This document shows positions 16,631 through 25,735 of a DNA stretch of 62,273 nt, piece by piece; position 1 is the first letter of the stretch, and each line of letters starts with the position of its first letter. A model generated the notes under the pieces. The model ran no database searches. It worked only from the letters and a program-made list of their open reading frames with translations, and was not told the DNA's origin. The translations under genes were made by a program, and so were the position numbers. This stretch comes from Algoriphagus sp. (lineage in GTDB: Bacteria > Bacteroidota > Bacteroidia > Cytophagales > Cyclobacteriaceae), in contig JAGXQZ010000064.1 in NCBI GenBank assembly GCA_018336015.1, positions 1 through 62,273 of the forward strand. The letters are read 5' to 3'.

Positions 16631-18499
16631 ATGAAAAAGATTTACTTCCTGGCATTCCTGCTTATTTCTTGGAATGCTTTTGCTCAAGGATTGCCCGGAC
16701 TCGGTGCAGGTACCACACCCAACAATCGACCCATTCTTCATGGAAAAAACTGGGTAGCAATCACCGGAAAACCTCTTGCAGCGACTGCAGGCTCCATGAT
16801 TTTCCAGCAAGGTGGAAATGCCGTGGATGCTGCCTGCGCCATGATTGCCGCTACATCCACCATGTGGGACGTGCTCTCTTGGGGAGGAGAAACCCAAGCC
16901 TTGATCTACAATCCAAAGACCAAAAAAGTCATCGGAATCAATGCCATGGGCGTTGCTCCAACCGGTGCCACCGTAGATTTTTACAAGTCCCAAGGAATGG
17001 CTTATCCTCCCCAATTTGGTCCTTTGGCGGCTACTACTCCGGGTACTCCAGGTGGAATCATGACTATGTTGGCAGAGTTTGGTACCATGAGTCTAGAGCA
17101 AGTGCTCAAGCCGGCGATGGATTTGGCCAAAGGCTACCCGATCGAAGCCCAAACTGCCAATGCCATCGAAAACAACAAAGCCAGAATCAAAGAATGGCCC
17201 TATTCTAAAAAGGTGTTTTTACCACACTTGGGAGAACAAAGAGAAGCACCATCCGCGGGTGAAATCTTTGTGCAGGAAGACCTTTACCAAACCCTTCTCA
17301 AACTGGTAGAAGCAGAACGAGCGGCATTGAAAGCCAAGAAAAGCCGAAAAGAAGCCATCTATGCGGCCTATGATCGATTTTACAAAGGTGATATCGCCAA
17401 AGAAATCGTAAGAGGTACGAGAGAGCAAGGCGGGCTGTTCACCGAATCAGATTTGGCCAACTGGAAAGTGAAAATCGAAGAACCCCTTCAGGTCAACTAC
17501 CGAGGCGTAGACGTGTACAAACTTCAGGAGTGGACCCAAGGTCCCGCATTGCTTCAGTCTTTGAATATCCTGGAAAACTTTGACCTGAAGTCGATGGGTT
17601 ACAACTCAGCCAACTACATCAATACTGTCTATCAGGCGATGAGTTTGGCCTTTGCAGACCGGGATTTTTACTACGGTGATCCGGCATTTGTGAAGTCCCC
17701 GATGAAAGGACTCCTGTCCAAAGAATATGCAAAAGAACGAGCCAAGCTGATCGGAGAGATCAATGATCCGAAAATCACCGCAGGTGACCCCTACCCTTTC
17801 CAAGGGGAAAGCAATCCTTACCTTCACTTGTTAAACAAAAACAAACAAACCCTCGCCACCCTTTCTCCTGAAGATCTCAAAGCAGGTTTGGATGAAAAAT
17901 TCCTAGCAGATTTCCAAAGCGGCACCACCTCAGTACAAACTGCAGATGCGGAAGGCTGGGTCGTGTCGGTAACACCATCTGGTGGCTGGATCCCGGCAGT
18001 CATTGCCGGAAATACCGGTGTAGGCCTCTCTCAACGGATGCAGAGTTTTGTCCTAGATGAAAACCTGAATCCTTACAACCTACCCGAACCTGGCAAGCGT
18101 CCGAGAGTGACTTTGACTCCAAGCCTAGCGATGAAAGACGGAAAGCCCTACTTAGCCTTCTCTGTGCAAGGAGGAGACTCACAAGATCAGAACCTCCTGC
18201 AGTTTTTCCTGAATGTGGTCGAGTTTGACATGAATGTGCAGGAAGCTGTCGAGGCTCCCAACTTCAACTCTTACCAAATGCAAAGCAGCTTTGGCGACCA
18301 TGAAATCCGTCCCGGAGCCATTACGCTTAGAGAAGACACTCCGGAATGGATCCGAAGAGATTTACTCCGCAAAGGTTACATCATGGACTTTTGGAATAAA
18401 ACCTCGGGACCTATCACCGCCATCTGGATTGATTGGAAGCATGGCACCTTCTGGGGTGGTGCGAGTAATTATGGAGATGATTATGGGATAGCGTGGTAA
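16631..18499 (+). CDS. Gamma-glutamyltransferase family protein
   Basis: A 622-aa exported protein (signal peptide ending AFAQ) of the Ntn-hydrolase gamma-glutamyltransferase family, which cleaves or transfers gamma-glutamyl groups from glutathione and similar compounds in the periplasm. Visible: the N-terminal GGNAVDAACA motif, the large-subunit PGTPGGI segment, and the junction GTTSVQTAD, in which Thr432 or Thr433 would be the autoprocessing nucleophile (classical enzymes have TTHxSVVD; the histidine is missing here). The C-terminal part has PGKRPRVTLTPSLA in place of the usual NxPRSSMSPT. The altered junction places it in the YwrD/acylase-like branch, so the true substrate may not be glutathione. 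It starts directly at the end of a duplicated hairpin leader. Confidence 0.87.
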   Translation: MKKIYFLAFLLISWNAFAQGLPGLGAGTTPNNRPILHGKNWVAITGKPLAATAGSMIFQQGGNAVDAACAMIAATSTMWDVLSWGGETQALIYNPKTKKVIGINAMGVAPTGATVDFYKSQGMAYPPQFGPLAATTPGTPGGIMTMLAEFGTMSLEQVLKPAMDLAKGYPIEAQTANAIENNKARIKEWPYSKKVFLPHLGEQREAPSAGEIFVQEDLYQTLLKLVEAERAALKAKKSRKEAIYAAYDRFYKGDIAKEIVRGTREQGGLFTESDLANWKVKIEEPLQVNYRGVDVYKLQEWTQGPALLQSLNILENFDLKSMGYNSANYINTVYQAMSLAFADRDFYYGDPAFVKSPMKGLLSKEYAKERAKLIGEINDPKITAGDPYPFQGESNPYLHLLNKNKQTLATLSPEDLKAGLDEKFLADFQSGTTSVQTADAEGWVVSVTPSGGWIPAVIAGNTGVGLSQRMQSFVLDENLNPYNLPEPGKRPRVTLTPSLAMKDGKPYLAFSVQGGDSQDQNLLQFFLNVVEFDMNVQEAVEAPNFNSYQMQSSFGDHEIRPGAITLREDTPEWIRRDLLRKGYIMDFWNKTSGPITAIWIDWKHGTFWGGASNYGDDYGIAW

Positions 18500-18544
18500 A
18501 ATTCAAATTTGGGATTTGGGATTTCGGATCTCAGATTTCGGATT

Positions 18545-18586
18545 AAAAGGAAAGGAATGGACGGAGGTCTGTTCCTTTTTCCTTTT
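18545..18586 (+). terminator. Terminator-like hairpin after the gamma-glutamyltransferase gene
   Basis: AAAAGGAAAGGAA (18545-18557) can pair with TTCCTTTTTCCTTTT (18572-18586) with a two-base bulge. It is 46 bp past the stop, preceded by a short repeated GGGATTT/GGATTT stretch (18509-18543). Confidence 0.45.
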
Positions 18587-18684
18587 CAAAGCGATTGAGA
18601 AAATGAAATCATAAGAGATTTTGTAGAAATGAGGGTCATGATTTAAAAATTAGGTTAGTTTAGCTTACAAAAAAATCAACTACC

Positions 18685-19065
18685 ATGGGACTATTTTCAG
18701 CCTTATTAGGCAATGCAGGGGCGGTAAGCCAGGAGGAACTTTCAAAAAAATACGGACAGCTTTTGGCCGAGGGAGAGTCCTTTGAACTGGGATTCAAACT
18801 GGTCAGAGACACCTTTATTTTTACCAGCAAGCGCCTGATTCTAGTCGATGTGCAGGGCATTACGGGAAGCAAGACGGAATACATCTCCATCAGCTACAAA
18901 AGCATCTCTCGATTCAGCGTGGAGACTTCGGGTACGTTTGACTTGGATGCGGAACTCAAAATCTGGATTTCCAGTGAGCAGCAACCCAGCATCCGCAAGC
19001 AGTTTAACAAATCGGTCAATGTCTACGATGTGCAGCGAGTACTGGCACATCACGTTTGCAAATAA
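18685..19065 (+). CDS. Bacterial PH-domain protein
   Basis: A 126-aa cytoplasmic protein of the bacterial pleckstrin-homology (bPH, PF08000) family. Typical features are LVRDTFIFTSKRLILVDVQG, followed by the beta strands ISYKSISRFSVET and the AELKIWISS strand, with a C-terminal helix VYDVQRVLAHHV. Bacterial PH proteins of this class form oligomeric rings, and their ligands are unknown. The gene is flanked by terminators on both sides and so is a single-gene unit. Confidence 0.85.
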   Translation: MGLFSALLGNAGAVSQEELSKKYGQLLAEGESFELGFKLVRDTFIFTSKRLILVDVQGITGSKTEYISISYKSISRFSVETSGTFDLDAELKIWISSEQQPSIRKQFNKSVNVYDVQRVLAHHVCK

Positions 19066-19066
19066 C

Positions 19067-19098
19067 AAAAATGGCTCTCCGCGTTGAGAGCCATTTTT
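19067..19098 (+). terminator. Bidirectional terminator between convergent genes
   Basis: AAAAATGGCTCTC pairs with GAGAGCCATTTTT (19086-19098) around a 6-base loop. It sits directly after the PH-domain stop and just beyond the stop of the convergent acetyltransferase gene, so it can serve both. Confidence 0.9.
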
Positions 19099-19109
19099 GC
19101 TTTTATCCA

Positions 19110-19556
19110 TTAGGATCGAACCATTTCCACATGAGGAATATCGTCTTCCAGATACTCCTCCCCTTCTGCGACGAAACCCAATGCCTCATAGAATGGCTTG
19201 GCATACACTTGGGCACCGATTCGGATAGGTCCTGCGCCAAATAGCTCCTCGCAATAGCGGATACCGAGTTGCATGACGATTTTCCCCATGCCGGTGCCTC
19301 TGTAGGAAGGCGCAGATATGACCCGACCAATGGAAATTTCCTCATAGGAAACTCCAGAAGGAAGCAGTCGACAATATGCTGCCAAAATATCCCCGTCATA
19401 GACCATCAGGTGGAAGCATTTTTGGTCTTTGTAATCCATGTCCTGATAGGGACAGTTTTGCTCTACGACAAACACCTCCGACCGAAGCTTCAAAATGGCA
19501 TAAAGCTCGTCAGTACTCAGCTCTTGAAATGATTTGAGGGTATGGGAAAGGTTCAT
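19110..19556 (-). CDS. ElaA-type GNAT N-acetyltransferase
   Basis: A 148-aa GNAT-fold protein. The N-terminal ELSTDELYAILKLRSEVFVVEQ followed by CPYQDMDYKD is the ElaA subfamily signature, and the acetyl-CoA binding loop appears as SAPSYRGTGMGK. The C-terminus KPFYEALGF is the usual GNAT strand-helix end. An upstream extension to 19631 is open but lacks family similarity, so the ATG at 19556 was chosen. The substrate is unknown. It shares the 19067-19098 terminator with the PH-domain gene. Confidence 0.88.
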   Translation of the reverse strand: MNLSHTLKSFQELSTDELYAILKLRSEVFVVEQNCPYQDMDYKDQKCFHLMVYDGDILAAYCRLLPSGVSYEEISIGRVISAPSYRGTGMGKIVMQLGIRYCEELFGAGPIRIGAQVYAKPFYEALGFVAEGEEYLEDDIPHVEMVRS

Positions 19557-19711
19557 GGAAATGACCGAATTTAGCAAGGTGTGATTTAAACGCACAAGTT
19601 GCTTCAGATTCAAAGATTCTCCAAGAAGCACATGACTCTTTAATTCTCCACTTCGAAAAAACTTTTCATCACCAAAATTTCAGACCAAAACCATACATTA
19701 ATTATAAAAAA

Positions 19712-19746
19712 ACACCGCCTTTTTGATGAATAAGCGGTGTGTTTTT
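19712..19746 (-). terminator. Terminator after the calcineurin-like phosphoesterase gene
   Basis: ACACCGC (19712-19718) and GCGGTGT (19734-19740) form a stem with T-runs on both sides, 16 bp past the leftward stop at 19762. On the minus strand the run is T7. Confidence 0.85.
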
Positions 19747-19761
19747 TGAATTTAAGAAAGC

Positions 19762-21255
19762 TTAAATCTTCTTGGAATAGACATTTCCAAATCGGTCCTT
19801 TACTTCCACTGTTAAGTTTTCCTTGCTTTCAGGTTTGAAGAAAAACATGTGATCATTTAGCTGTGGCTCCACCCAAGTGCGTCGGGTGGGTAGATTTGGC
19901 CCTGTATGTAATTCGACACTCCAAGGATCTACCGCAAGAATCTTTTCAGGGGTACCTTTTTTCATGCCATTCTCAAACCAAGAGATTTCCCACTCCGGAT
20001 CATAATTCCAACAATTAATGGAAATGTGATCGGGAAAATCCTTGTGATAACCTACCGAATAGACTCTAAACTGCTCATTGATGTCCAATCCTGTACCCTT
20101 GTACTTCCATCTGAGTTCGGAGCCTTTGGCTTCGTAAACTGCGTAGCCACTCGGAGTACCATCGTGACAAATCGGTCCTGACCACCATGCGCCACATACG
20201 GTTCCATGGCAATGTTCGTAGACATGACCATTGATCATATTGTCATTGAAATGGGTGTGGCCAGAGAGAATGTGAACTTGGTAGCCCTCCAGCATTCGAT
20301 AGAGATGTTCCCGATTACTCACTGTTCCTCCAAGCGTATCATTTTGAGGGTATCGCTTGACTGCGCCTGTGAGTGTAGGAATATGTAGGGAGACTACGAC
20401 TGTTTTTCCTTTTTCCACCGTCTTCAAATCCTGTTCAAGCCAAGCCAGTTGCTCTTCGGGCAAGTGACCAATGTAGCGGGAACCTGTGCCTAGATAAAAC
20501 ACATCATCCAACACTACATAATGAATATCCCCTCTATTCCAGGAATAATAGGTTGGTCCAAAGTGGCCCTTGAAGGTGCTCGCCGTCCAGGCATCGGATC
20601 GCACTCCAAAATCCATATCATGGTTACCGATCACCTGGAAAAAGGGAATGTTGTACATCTGCACGGATTGATTGTACTCTTTGAAAAGCTCCAACTTATC
20701 AAATACCAAATCACCACAGCCTATTCCAAATGCATTCGGATCGTTAAGGGAGGCAAGGGTTTTCATCACATCCGGAGCTGCTACAGTGAGAAGCTGATTT
20801 GCTTCATACTCATCTTGGATTTGGGTATCAGACAGCAATAGAAAATGGTGATTGGAATCTGATGCTGATGATTTTTTCAATTCAAAACTCAGGGATTGCT
20901 CGGTTTTGCTTTTGTCAATCCGTTGGAAAAAGGAAGCCGAACCATTGGAAAGCTTCTGAATTTCAAATCCGGAAGGAAGGGAGACAAATACAAAATCCCG
21001 ATCTGAACCTGAAATCAAGTCAAATTCTCCGGAAGCATTCGTCTTAACGACAAGTCGTCCATCGGATACAGATACACCAGCTATTCCTTTTCCTGAGGCA
21101 CTTACCTTTCCCTTAATCCTTATCGGATAAAACAACAAGGGTTGGTTCTGGATTGGAATTTCGCGCTGAATATCAGCCAAAACGCTGTCCCCTAAACTCA
21201 GCCATGCGGCTGAAGTCAATCCTAGGCTTTTGATAAAATCTCTTCTGTTGAACAT
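19762..21255 (-). CDS. Tat-exported calcineurin-like phosphoesterase
   Basis: A 497-aa protein with a twin-arginine signal (MFNRRDFIKSLGL) and three parts: an N-terminal carboxypeptidase-regulatory-like domain (residues about 45-125), a metallophosphoesterase core with LLLSDTQIQ, GCGDLVFD, VIGNHDMDF and LSGHTHF (the D-x-H/GD/GNHD/GHxH metal ligands; the first motif has Gln in place of His), and a C-terminal beta domain. This matches the MetallophosN-Metallophos-MetallophosC architecture common in Bacteroidota. Tat export implies folding and metal loading in the cytoplasm. It lies 48 bp downstream of the PhoD-like gene, so the two phosphoesterases probably share a transcript. Confidence 0.9.
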   Translation of the reverse strand: MFNRRDFIKSLGLTSAAWLSLGDSVLADIQREIPIQNQPLLFYPIRIKGKVSASGKGIAGVSVSDGRLVVKTNASGEFDLISGSDRDFVFVSLPSGFEIQKLSNGSASFFQRIDKSKTEQSLSFELKKSSASDSNHHFLLLSDTQIQDEYEANQLLTVAAPDVMKTLASLNDPNAFGIGCGDLVFDKLELFKEYNQSVQMYNIPFFQVIGNHDMDFGVRSDAWTASTFKGHFGPTYYSWNRGDIHYVVLDDVFYLGTGSRYIGHLPEEQLAWLEQDLKTVEKGKTVVVSLHIPTLTGAVKRYPQNDTLGGTVSNREHLYRMLEGYQVHILSGHTHFNDNMINGHVYEHCHGTVCGAWWSGPICHDGTPSGYAVYEAKGSELRWKYKGTGLDINEQFRVYSVGYHKDFPDHISINCWNYDPEWEISWFENGMKKGTPEKILAVDPWSVELHTGPNLPTRRTWVEPQLNDHMFFFKPESKENLTVEVKDRFGNVYSKKI

Positions 21256-21303
21256 GGTTGGTTTGGGTTATGAGTGTTATAGTTATTGGTCATTGAGAAT
21301 TGC

Positions 21304-22323
21304 TCATTGCTCCAGCTTGATCACCTGACTTGCATAGACTTCCCCATTTTCTCCTTTCACCTGAAAGTTGATTTCCCCTTTATTCCAATCGATCGTCGCC
21401 AATCCATAATTCAGTTTAGCGATCAATTCACTGACCCGGAATGAGTTGGTTTCCTCTGCAACTCCGCTCCAGGTATGGGTGAGTCCGCTGGATGTGATTT
21501 CATAAAGTCCCTTTGGAAACCGAGCATCCTGGAGCTTCATGATCTCTGCAATATGTCGGTCACCGCTGAGTAAAATCGGTGTTTTAGCCCCCGAACTTGC
21601 AATCAAGGATAGGAGCTTTTCACGTTCCTGAGGGAAATTAGCCCATTTCTCATAGGCATGTTCGGTGGGAAGCATCTGGATACCCGAAATGATCAGGTTG
21701 ATTTTTGCTTTACTTGACTTGAGTTCATTTTCAAACCATTTCCATTGATCTGCCCCTAATACTTCTCCCGATTTATTGATTTGATAGACTCGATTGATCC
21801 GCTCCAGTGTATCGCGGAAATATCGGGCGTCCAACAGAATGACTTTTACCAGATTTTCTCCCTCTCCAAAAGTATGAGAAGCATACGCGCCTTCTCTGGA
21901 CCTTTCCGGAGCACCTGCAGGCACACCTAAGAATTCAAACATGAGATCACGTGATTCTTTCTTTTGAGCGAAATACTTTCCCCCGTCATTGATTCCATAG
22001 TCGTGATCATCCCAAATTCCTATGATCGGAGTACTCGATTTTAAAGCCTGATAGTCCGGATTGGCATTTTGTCGCGCATACTTGGCTCTTAGCGTATCCA
22101 TTACCGGCGAATCCCCATAAATATTATCTCCCATCCACATCCAAAGATCTGGTTGATCAGCTACAATAGATTTCCAAAGCGGCTGGGGAGCATCCTGACG
22201 ATTACAAGAGCCAAAGGCGATCACCTGAATGGATTCCTTTTGCTGCGCTTTGACATCATCCTTACTGGCGAAAAGCAAAAAGAGACAGAAGAAAAAGGAT
22301 AGCGGATGGATTGGATTTTTCAT
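21304..22323 (-). CDS. PhoD-like alkaline phosphatase/phosphodiesterase
   Basis: A 339-aa exported protein from the ATG at 22323 (signal peptide with FFFCLFLLF, ending VKAQ). PhoD-family motifs are present: GSCNRQD, WMGDNIYGD, IWDDHDYG and LSGDRHIAEI, which supply Fe/Ca ligands in PhoD. The canonical enzyme is a phosphodiesterase/phosphomonoesterase used for phosphate scavenging from nucleic acids, lipids or teichoic acids. Longer N-terminal extension to 22428 is open but has no signal character. It heads a two-gene operon with the Tat-exported calcineurin-like enzyme. Confidence 0.9.
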   Translation of the reverse strand: MKNPIHPLSFFFCLFLLFASKDDVKAQQKESIQVIAFGSCNRQDAPQPLWKSIVADQPDLWMWMGDNIYGDSPVMDTLRAKYARQNANPDYQALKSSTPIIGIWDDHDYGINDGGKYFAQKKESRDLMFEFLGVPAGAPERSREGAYASHTFGEGENLVKVILLDARYFRDTLERINRVYQINKSGEVLGADQWKWFENELKSSKAKINLIISGIQMLPTEHAYEKWANFPQEREKLLSLIASSGAKTPILLSGDRHIAEIMKLQDARFPKGLYEITSSGLTHTWSGVAEETNSFRVSELIAKLNYGLATIDWNKGEINFQVKGENGEVYASQVIKLEQ

Positions 22324-22560
22324 GGGCAAAGATTTAAGATCAAAATGCAAAAGTGAATGGAAAAGACCTTCGCCTCTGATCAAATTTCTCAATTTATTCA
22401 CATGGAAAGCAGGATCATTTAGCTTCAACTCTTGGAATTATTAGCTGAATTTTTGACCTTAAATCCTGTTTTAAAGGCAGTTGAAGTTATTGAATTCAGG
22501 ATTGAATGAGCTTCAATTCAACTCAGATTTCCACTTTTATCCACCAATTTTTAAAAAATC

Positions 22561-24177
22561 ATGAAGAGAAAATTTTCAGACCTGCATTGCCACAACCACA
22601 TGAGGGCGCATTTCCAGATGCAGGAAAAGCAAAAGAAATTTACCCGTAAAGGCGAATTCAGCCCCTGGACCGTCATTGCCTCCAATTCTAAAGCAATCGA
22701 AGATGGAAAAATGGGTGCCAGCTACAGTCAGATCGATCTCGTAAAGTGCTGGAATGCCAACCTTCGACTCACATTCAACTCTCTGTACCCGCTTGAACGA
22801 GAATTTGTTCAGGGCATGGACCCTAAGATCAAAGAAGATAAATGGTACCACTTTTTGGCAAGTGTCCTACTGGGAGATAAAGGTATGAGAAGGGATTTAC
22901 TCCAGACTGCTTACATGCGAATCCCGGACAAGGTCGTGGATTACTTCCAATCTCCTGATTACGATTACTGGGAATCCCTAACTCGGGAGAAAAATTTTGT
23001 CATCAAAGATTCCGGTATTCGAATCCCAAAGAATGAAATACATGTTCCTGGAGCAATTTTGGGAGAAAGAAAAGCGGCAGAAAAAAGAGCAAAAGAAGAT
23101 CCCGCCTCTTATGTCGCAGAAAATGCCTGTTACCGAATCCCAAAAAACAGAGCTGAATTACAAACCTCCTTGGCTGACGATACCGAAATCACCATGATTC
23201 TCACCATTGAAGGGGCACACGCATTGGGTACTGACCGAGTCAAGACCGTGCAGGACATCTCTGACCGCGTTCAGTTCATCAAGAAGATGTGGGAGGTTCC
23301 TGTCTTTTTCATCACGTTTGCCCATCACTTTGACAATCGACTCTGTGGGCATGCCCACTCGATTCCCGGAATGGGAAAAATCCTGATGAAGCAGCGTCCG
23401 CATATGAATGAGGGATTTCGCAGAAATGGGCATCGCATCATACGAGAAATCTTAGGGCTCAATCTAGCGGGCGAACCTGACTCATCCTTGGGTTACCGCA
23501 TTCTCATTGATGTCAAACACATGGCTGCTAGGTCACGCGTAGAATATTATGACTTGGTGAAAATGCGTCTGGCAAAAGGTGACCGAATTCCGGTGATTGC
23601 TTCCCATTGCGGTTATTCGGGTATAAAAACGCTTCAGGACCATATCACTTTTAAGAAAAAAGAAAAAGACGACTACACCGACCCTTCGGGAAAATTCAAT
23701 GCCTGGAACATCAACCTTTGCGATGAGGACATTGAGGTGATCGTCAAGACACGAGGTTTGATTGGGCTTTCATTTGACCAACGAATCTTGGGACTCACCT
23801 CAGACGATATCAAGAAGGATAAGACAAGGGAGAAAAAACGAAACAGCATTCAGCTGATTTGGGAAAATCTGGAAGGTTTCGTGAAAAGTGCCTATTCCAA
23901 TCCGAATCTATCGGCCGCTGAAAAAACTTCCATTTGGAAATGCCTCACCATCGGCACTGATTTCGAAGGGTTGATTGATCCGGTCAATCCATTCCCCACC
24001 GTGCTAAGCTTCGATTCCTTGGCCAATCAATTAGTGGAGGTAATTGACCTTGCGAGAAAAGATCCAAAAGCAACTCACCTTGCTCATTTCAAATCCAGCG
24101 CAGACGTGGAGAAATGGGTGGATGATTTTTGCTTTGGCAATGCGGAGGCATTTGTCTTGGAGAATTATCCTGAGTAA
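22561..24177 (+). CDS. M19-family membrane-dipeptidase-like protein
   Basis: A 538-aa protein of the renal dipeptidase (peptidase family M19) fold. The first metal motif is seen as LHCHNH at the N-terminus, followed by EGAHAL, a DVKHM segment, ASHCGYSG and the C-terminal GTDFEG, which match the H-x-D/E/H/H/D pattern of M19, with His-Asn in place of H-x-D at the first site. It is about 150 aa longer than typical M19 enzymes owing to insertions between residues about 100 and 220, and it has no signal peptide. Dipeptide hydrolysis is the family activity, but the altered first site and insertions leave the substrate open. Confidence 0.82.
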   Translation: MKRKFSDLHCHNHMRAHFQMQEKQKKFTRKGEFSPWTVIASNSKAIEDGKMGASYSQIDLVKCWNANLRLTFNSLYPLEREFVQGMDPKIKEDKWYHFLASVLLGDKGMRRDLLQTAYMRIPDKVVDYFQSPDYDYWESLTREKNFVIKDSGIRIPKNEIHVPGAILGERKAAEKRAKEDPASYVAENACYRIPKNRAELQTSLADDTEITMILTIEGAHALGTDRVKTVQDISDRVQFIKKMWEVPVFFITFAHHFDNRLCGHAHSIPGMGKILMKQRPHMNEGFRRNGHRIIREILGLNLAGEPDSSLGYRILIDVKHMAARSRVEYYDLVKMRLAKGDRIPVIASHCGYSGIKTLQDHITFKKKEKDDYTDPSGKFNAWNINLCDEDIEVIVKTRGLIGLSFDQRILGLTSDDIKKDKTREKKRNSIQLIWENLEGFVKSAYSNPNLSAAEKTSIWKCLTIGTDFEGLIDPVNPFPTVLSFDSLANQLVEVIDLARKDPKATHLAHFKSSADVEKWVDDFCFGNAEAFVLENYPE

Positions 24178-24198
24178 GGGCTCAATAAGAAAGCAGGG

Positions 24199-25140
24199 TC
24201 ATTTTCTGATAAACTCAACCACACTTTTAACCAAGTCGGTTTTTAGTGGCAGATCAGCCATGGAATAGGTTGCAATGTTTTTTGCTCGATCTAATTCAGC
24301 TTCTTTCAAAATATGATTCATCCCTTCTAGGATGCGCAGTTCGGCCCTTTTTGTTGCGTTAGCCAATTTTTCAGCATCCGCAACTCCCACTTGAAGGTCG
24401 GTGGTGCCTTGAATGATCAAAACAGGCTTGTTTAGCTTAGCAAGTTCCTGTCGAGGATCGTACCTAAACCATGAAATAAGGTAAGGCTGAACACTGGGAC
24501 GGAAAAGCGAAAAAAGCATGGGAGGGACTTCAGCCACTGTCTCTCCCTTTTCCAATTTCTCTAGAATAGGAAGGGATTGCTCCAATACAAAGGGTGGTTG
24601 AGGCTTTAATTGCTCGCGGATAATTTCACCTGCCGGAGTACCCACTCCCGCCAAAGAAATGAATTTGTCTACTTCGGAATTTTGAGCTGCAATCATCCCA
24701 ATCAATGAACCTTCACTATGTCCAAGGACAATAATCTCGGAAAACCTGCTGTCCTTACTTAAAAAATCCACCCAAGCTTGGGCGTCTTGGACATAATGCT
24801 CAAATCGTAACTCACTTTCGCTTACGCCTGCATTTTTGCTTTCTCCAATTCCTCGCTTATCATACCTTACAGAGGCAATCCCATTTTCCACCAAGCCTTC
24901 GGCCAACATTTTCAAGGAGTTATTTTTCATCACCGGGTTATTCCCATCTCGATCAGTTGGACCCGAACCGGCAATGATCAACACTAACGGAACCTTATTC
25001 TTACTTTCAGGAACAAGCAGAGTACCTTCTATATTGCCTGTTTCGGTCTGCAAGGTGATCGGTAAATCCGCCACTTGTGCTGATAAATTGGTCCAGAAGA
25101 ATAGTAGCGCGAGGAATGAAATCATTTGCTTCAAATGCAT
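24199..25140 (-). CDS. Exported alpha/beta hydrolase
   Basis: A 313-aa protein with a signal peptide (ending LSAQ). The oxyanion-loop region IAGSGPTDRDGNNP and the nucleophile elbow GHSEGSLIG (serine nucleophile) define a serine hydrolase of the family often named alpha/beta hydrolase or dienelactone-hydrolase-like. A catalytic Asp is likely in QGTTDLQV and the His in GMNHILK. The substrate is unknown. It is convergent with the M19 gene with only 21 bp between the stops. Confidence 0.88.
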   Translation of the reverse strand: MHLKQMISFLALLFFWTNLSAQVADLPITLQTETGNIEGTLLVPESKNKVPLVLIIAGSGPTDRDGNNPVMKNNSLKMLAEGLVENGIASVRYDKRGIGESKNAGVSESELRFEHYVQDAQAWVDFLSKDSRFSEIIVLGHSEGSLIGMIAAQNSEVDKFISLAGVGTPAGEIIREQLKPQPPFVLEQSLPILEKLEKGETVAEVPPMLFSLFRPSVQPYLISWFRYDPRQELAKLNKPVLIIQGTTDLQVGVADAEKLANATKRAELRILEGMNHILKEAELDRAKNIATYSMADLPLKTDLVKSVVEFIRK

Positions 25141-25170
25141 AGCGAAGGATTTTGAATTAATTCTAGTTTT

Positions 25171-25339
25171 AACCCGGAATATGCATTAGAATTCCTATTA
25201 CGAGGTCAAAATGCTTTAAAATCAATCGCTTCGCTGCATTTAACTCATTCACCATAGCGATGCTATGCTGCATTCGTTAAATCCTTGATTTTCTTGCATT
25301 TTCCCCTCTCACTACGGACCCTAATGCAAAATCCGGGTT
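25171..25339. repeat. 169-bp imperfect palindromic element (MITE/REP-like)
   Basis: The ends AACCCGGAATATGCATTAG (25171-25189) and CTAATGCAAAATCCGGGTT (25321-25339) are inverted copies with few mismatches. Further in, AAAATGCTTTAAAATCAA matches the inverse of TTGATTTTCTTGCATTTT, and then GCATTTAACTCATTCACCATAG matches the inverse of the segment before 25293. The centre is ATAGCGATGCTAT (25254-25266). The left arm has about 12 extra bases (around 25227-25238), so it is one long stem with a bulge. There are no open frames inside. It looks like a non-autonomous palindromic element; whether it recurs in the genome cannot be seen from one window. Confidence 0.8.
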
Positions 25340-25388
25340 GAATATCCGCAATCTAAGTATTAAGTAGGTCAACGGCTCTAAAGATCGC

Positions 25389-25421
25389 GGACATTCGTCG
25401 ACTGACCACCGACGACAGTCC
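25389..25421. repeat. Hairpin in the intergenic region 25340-25735
   Basis: GGACATTCGTCG (25389-25400) pairs with CGACGACAGTCC (25410-25421), 10 of 12 bases, around a 9-base loop. No T-run follows, so it is not an intrinsic terminator. The rest of 25340-25735 shows no gene, RNA or repeat that I can support. Confidence 0.5.
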
Positions 25422-25735
25422 ATAGCACCTCTAATCGGACTTAAAACCTTACCTTATTTGGTTACCGGTAGAAAAGCGGAAAATCATCAATTCTAAAAAC
25501 AGAAAACACTCCGGATTAACCTGTGAAAGATTGGGGTAATAAGCTCATACTCTCAGGGCTTCTTCCAATTTGAAATTTGGAGGTCATATCCTAGGATTTC
25601 AAATTCATAGAAAATTTCATTTGGTCACAAACCTCGAGAAACAAAGTTTCAGAAAGGAAATCGAGATTTTTTCCATAACCTGCCTAATAATTCTTTATAT
25701 TTTCAATAAGCTAAAACCACGCGATTTCCTACACC

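Noticed and set aside
18509..18543. Short GGGATTT/GGATTT repeats as a microsatellite
   Set aside because: Only about four imperfect units; a simple-sequence stretch common in intergenic DNA of this group and not clearly functional.
25340..25735. tRNA or small RNA gene in the long intergenic stretch
   Set aside because: No cloverleaf or conserved RNA motif was found; only one short hairpin is visible.
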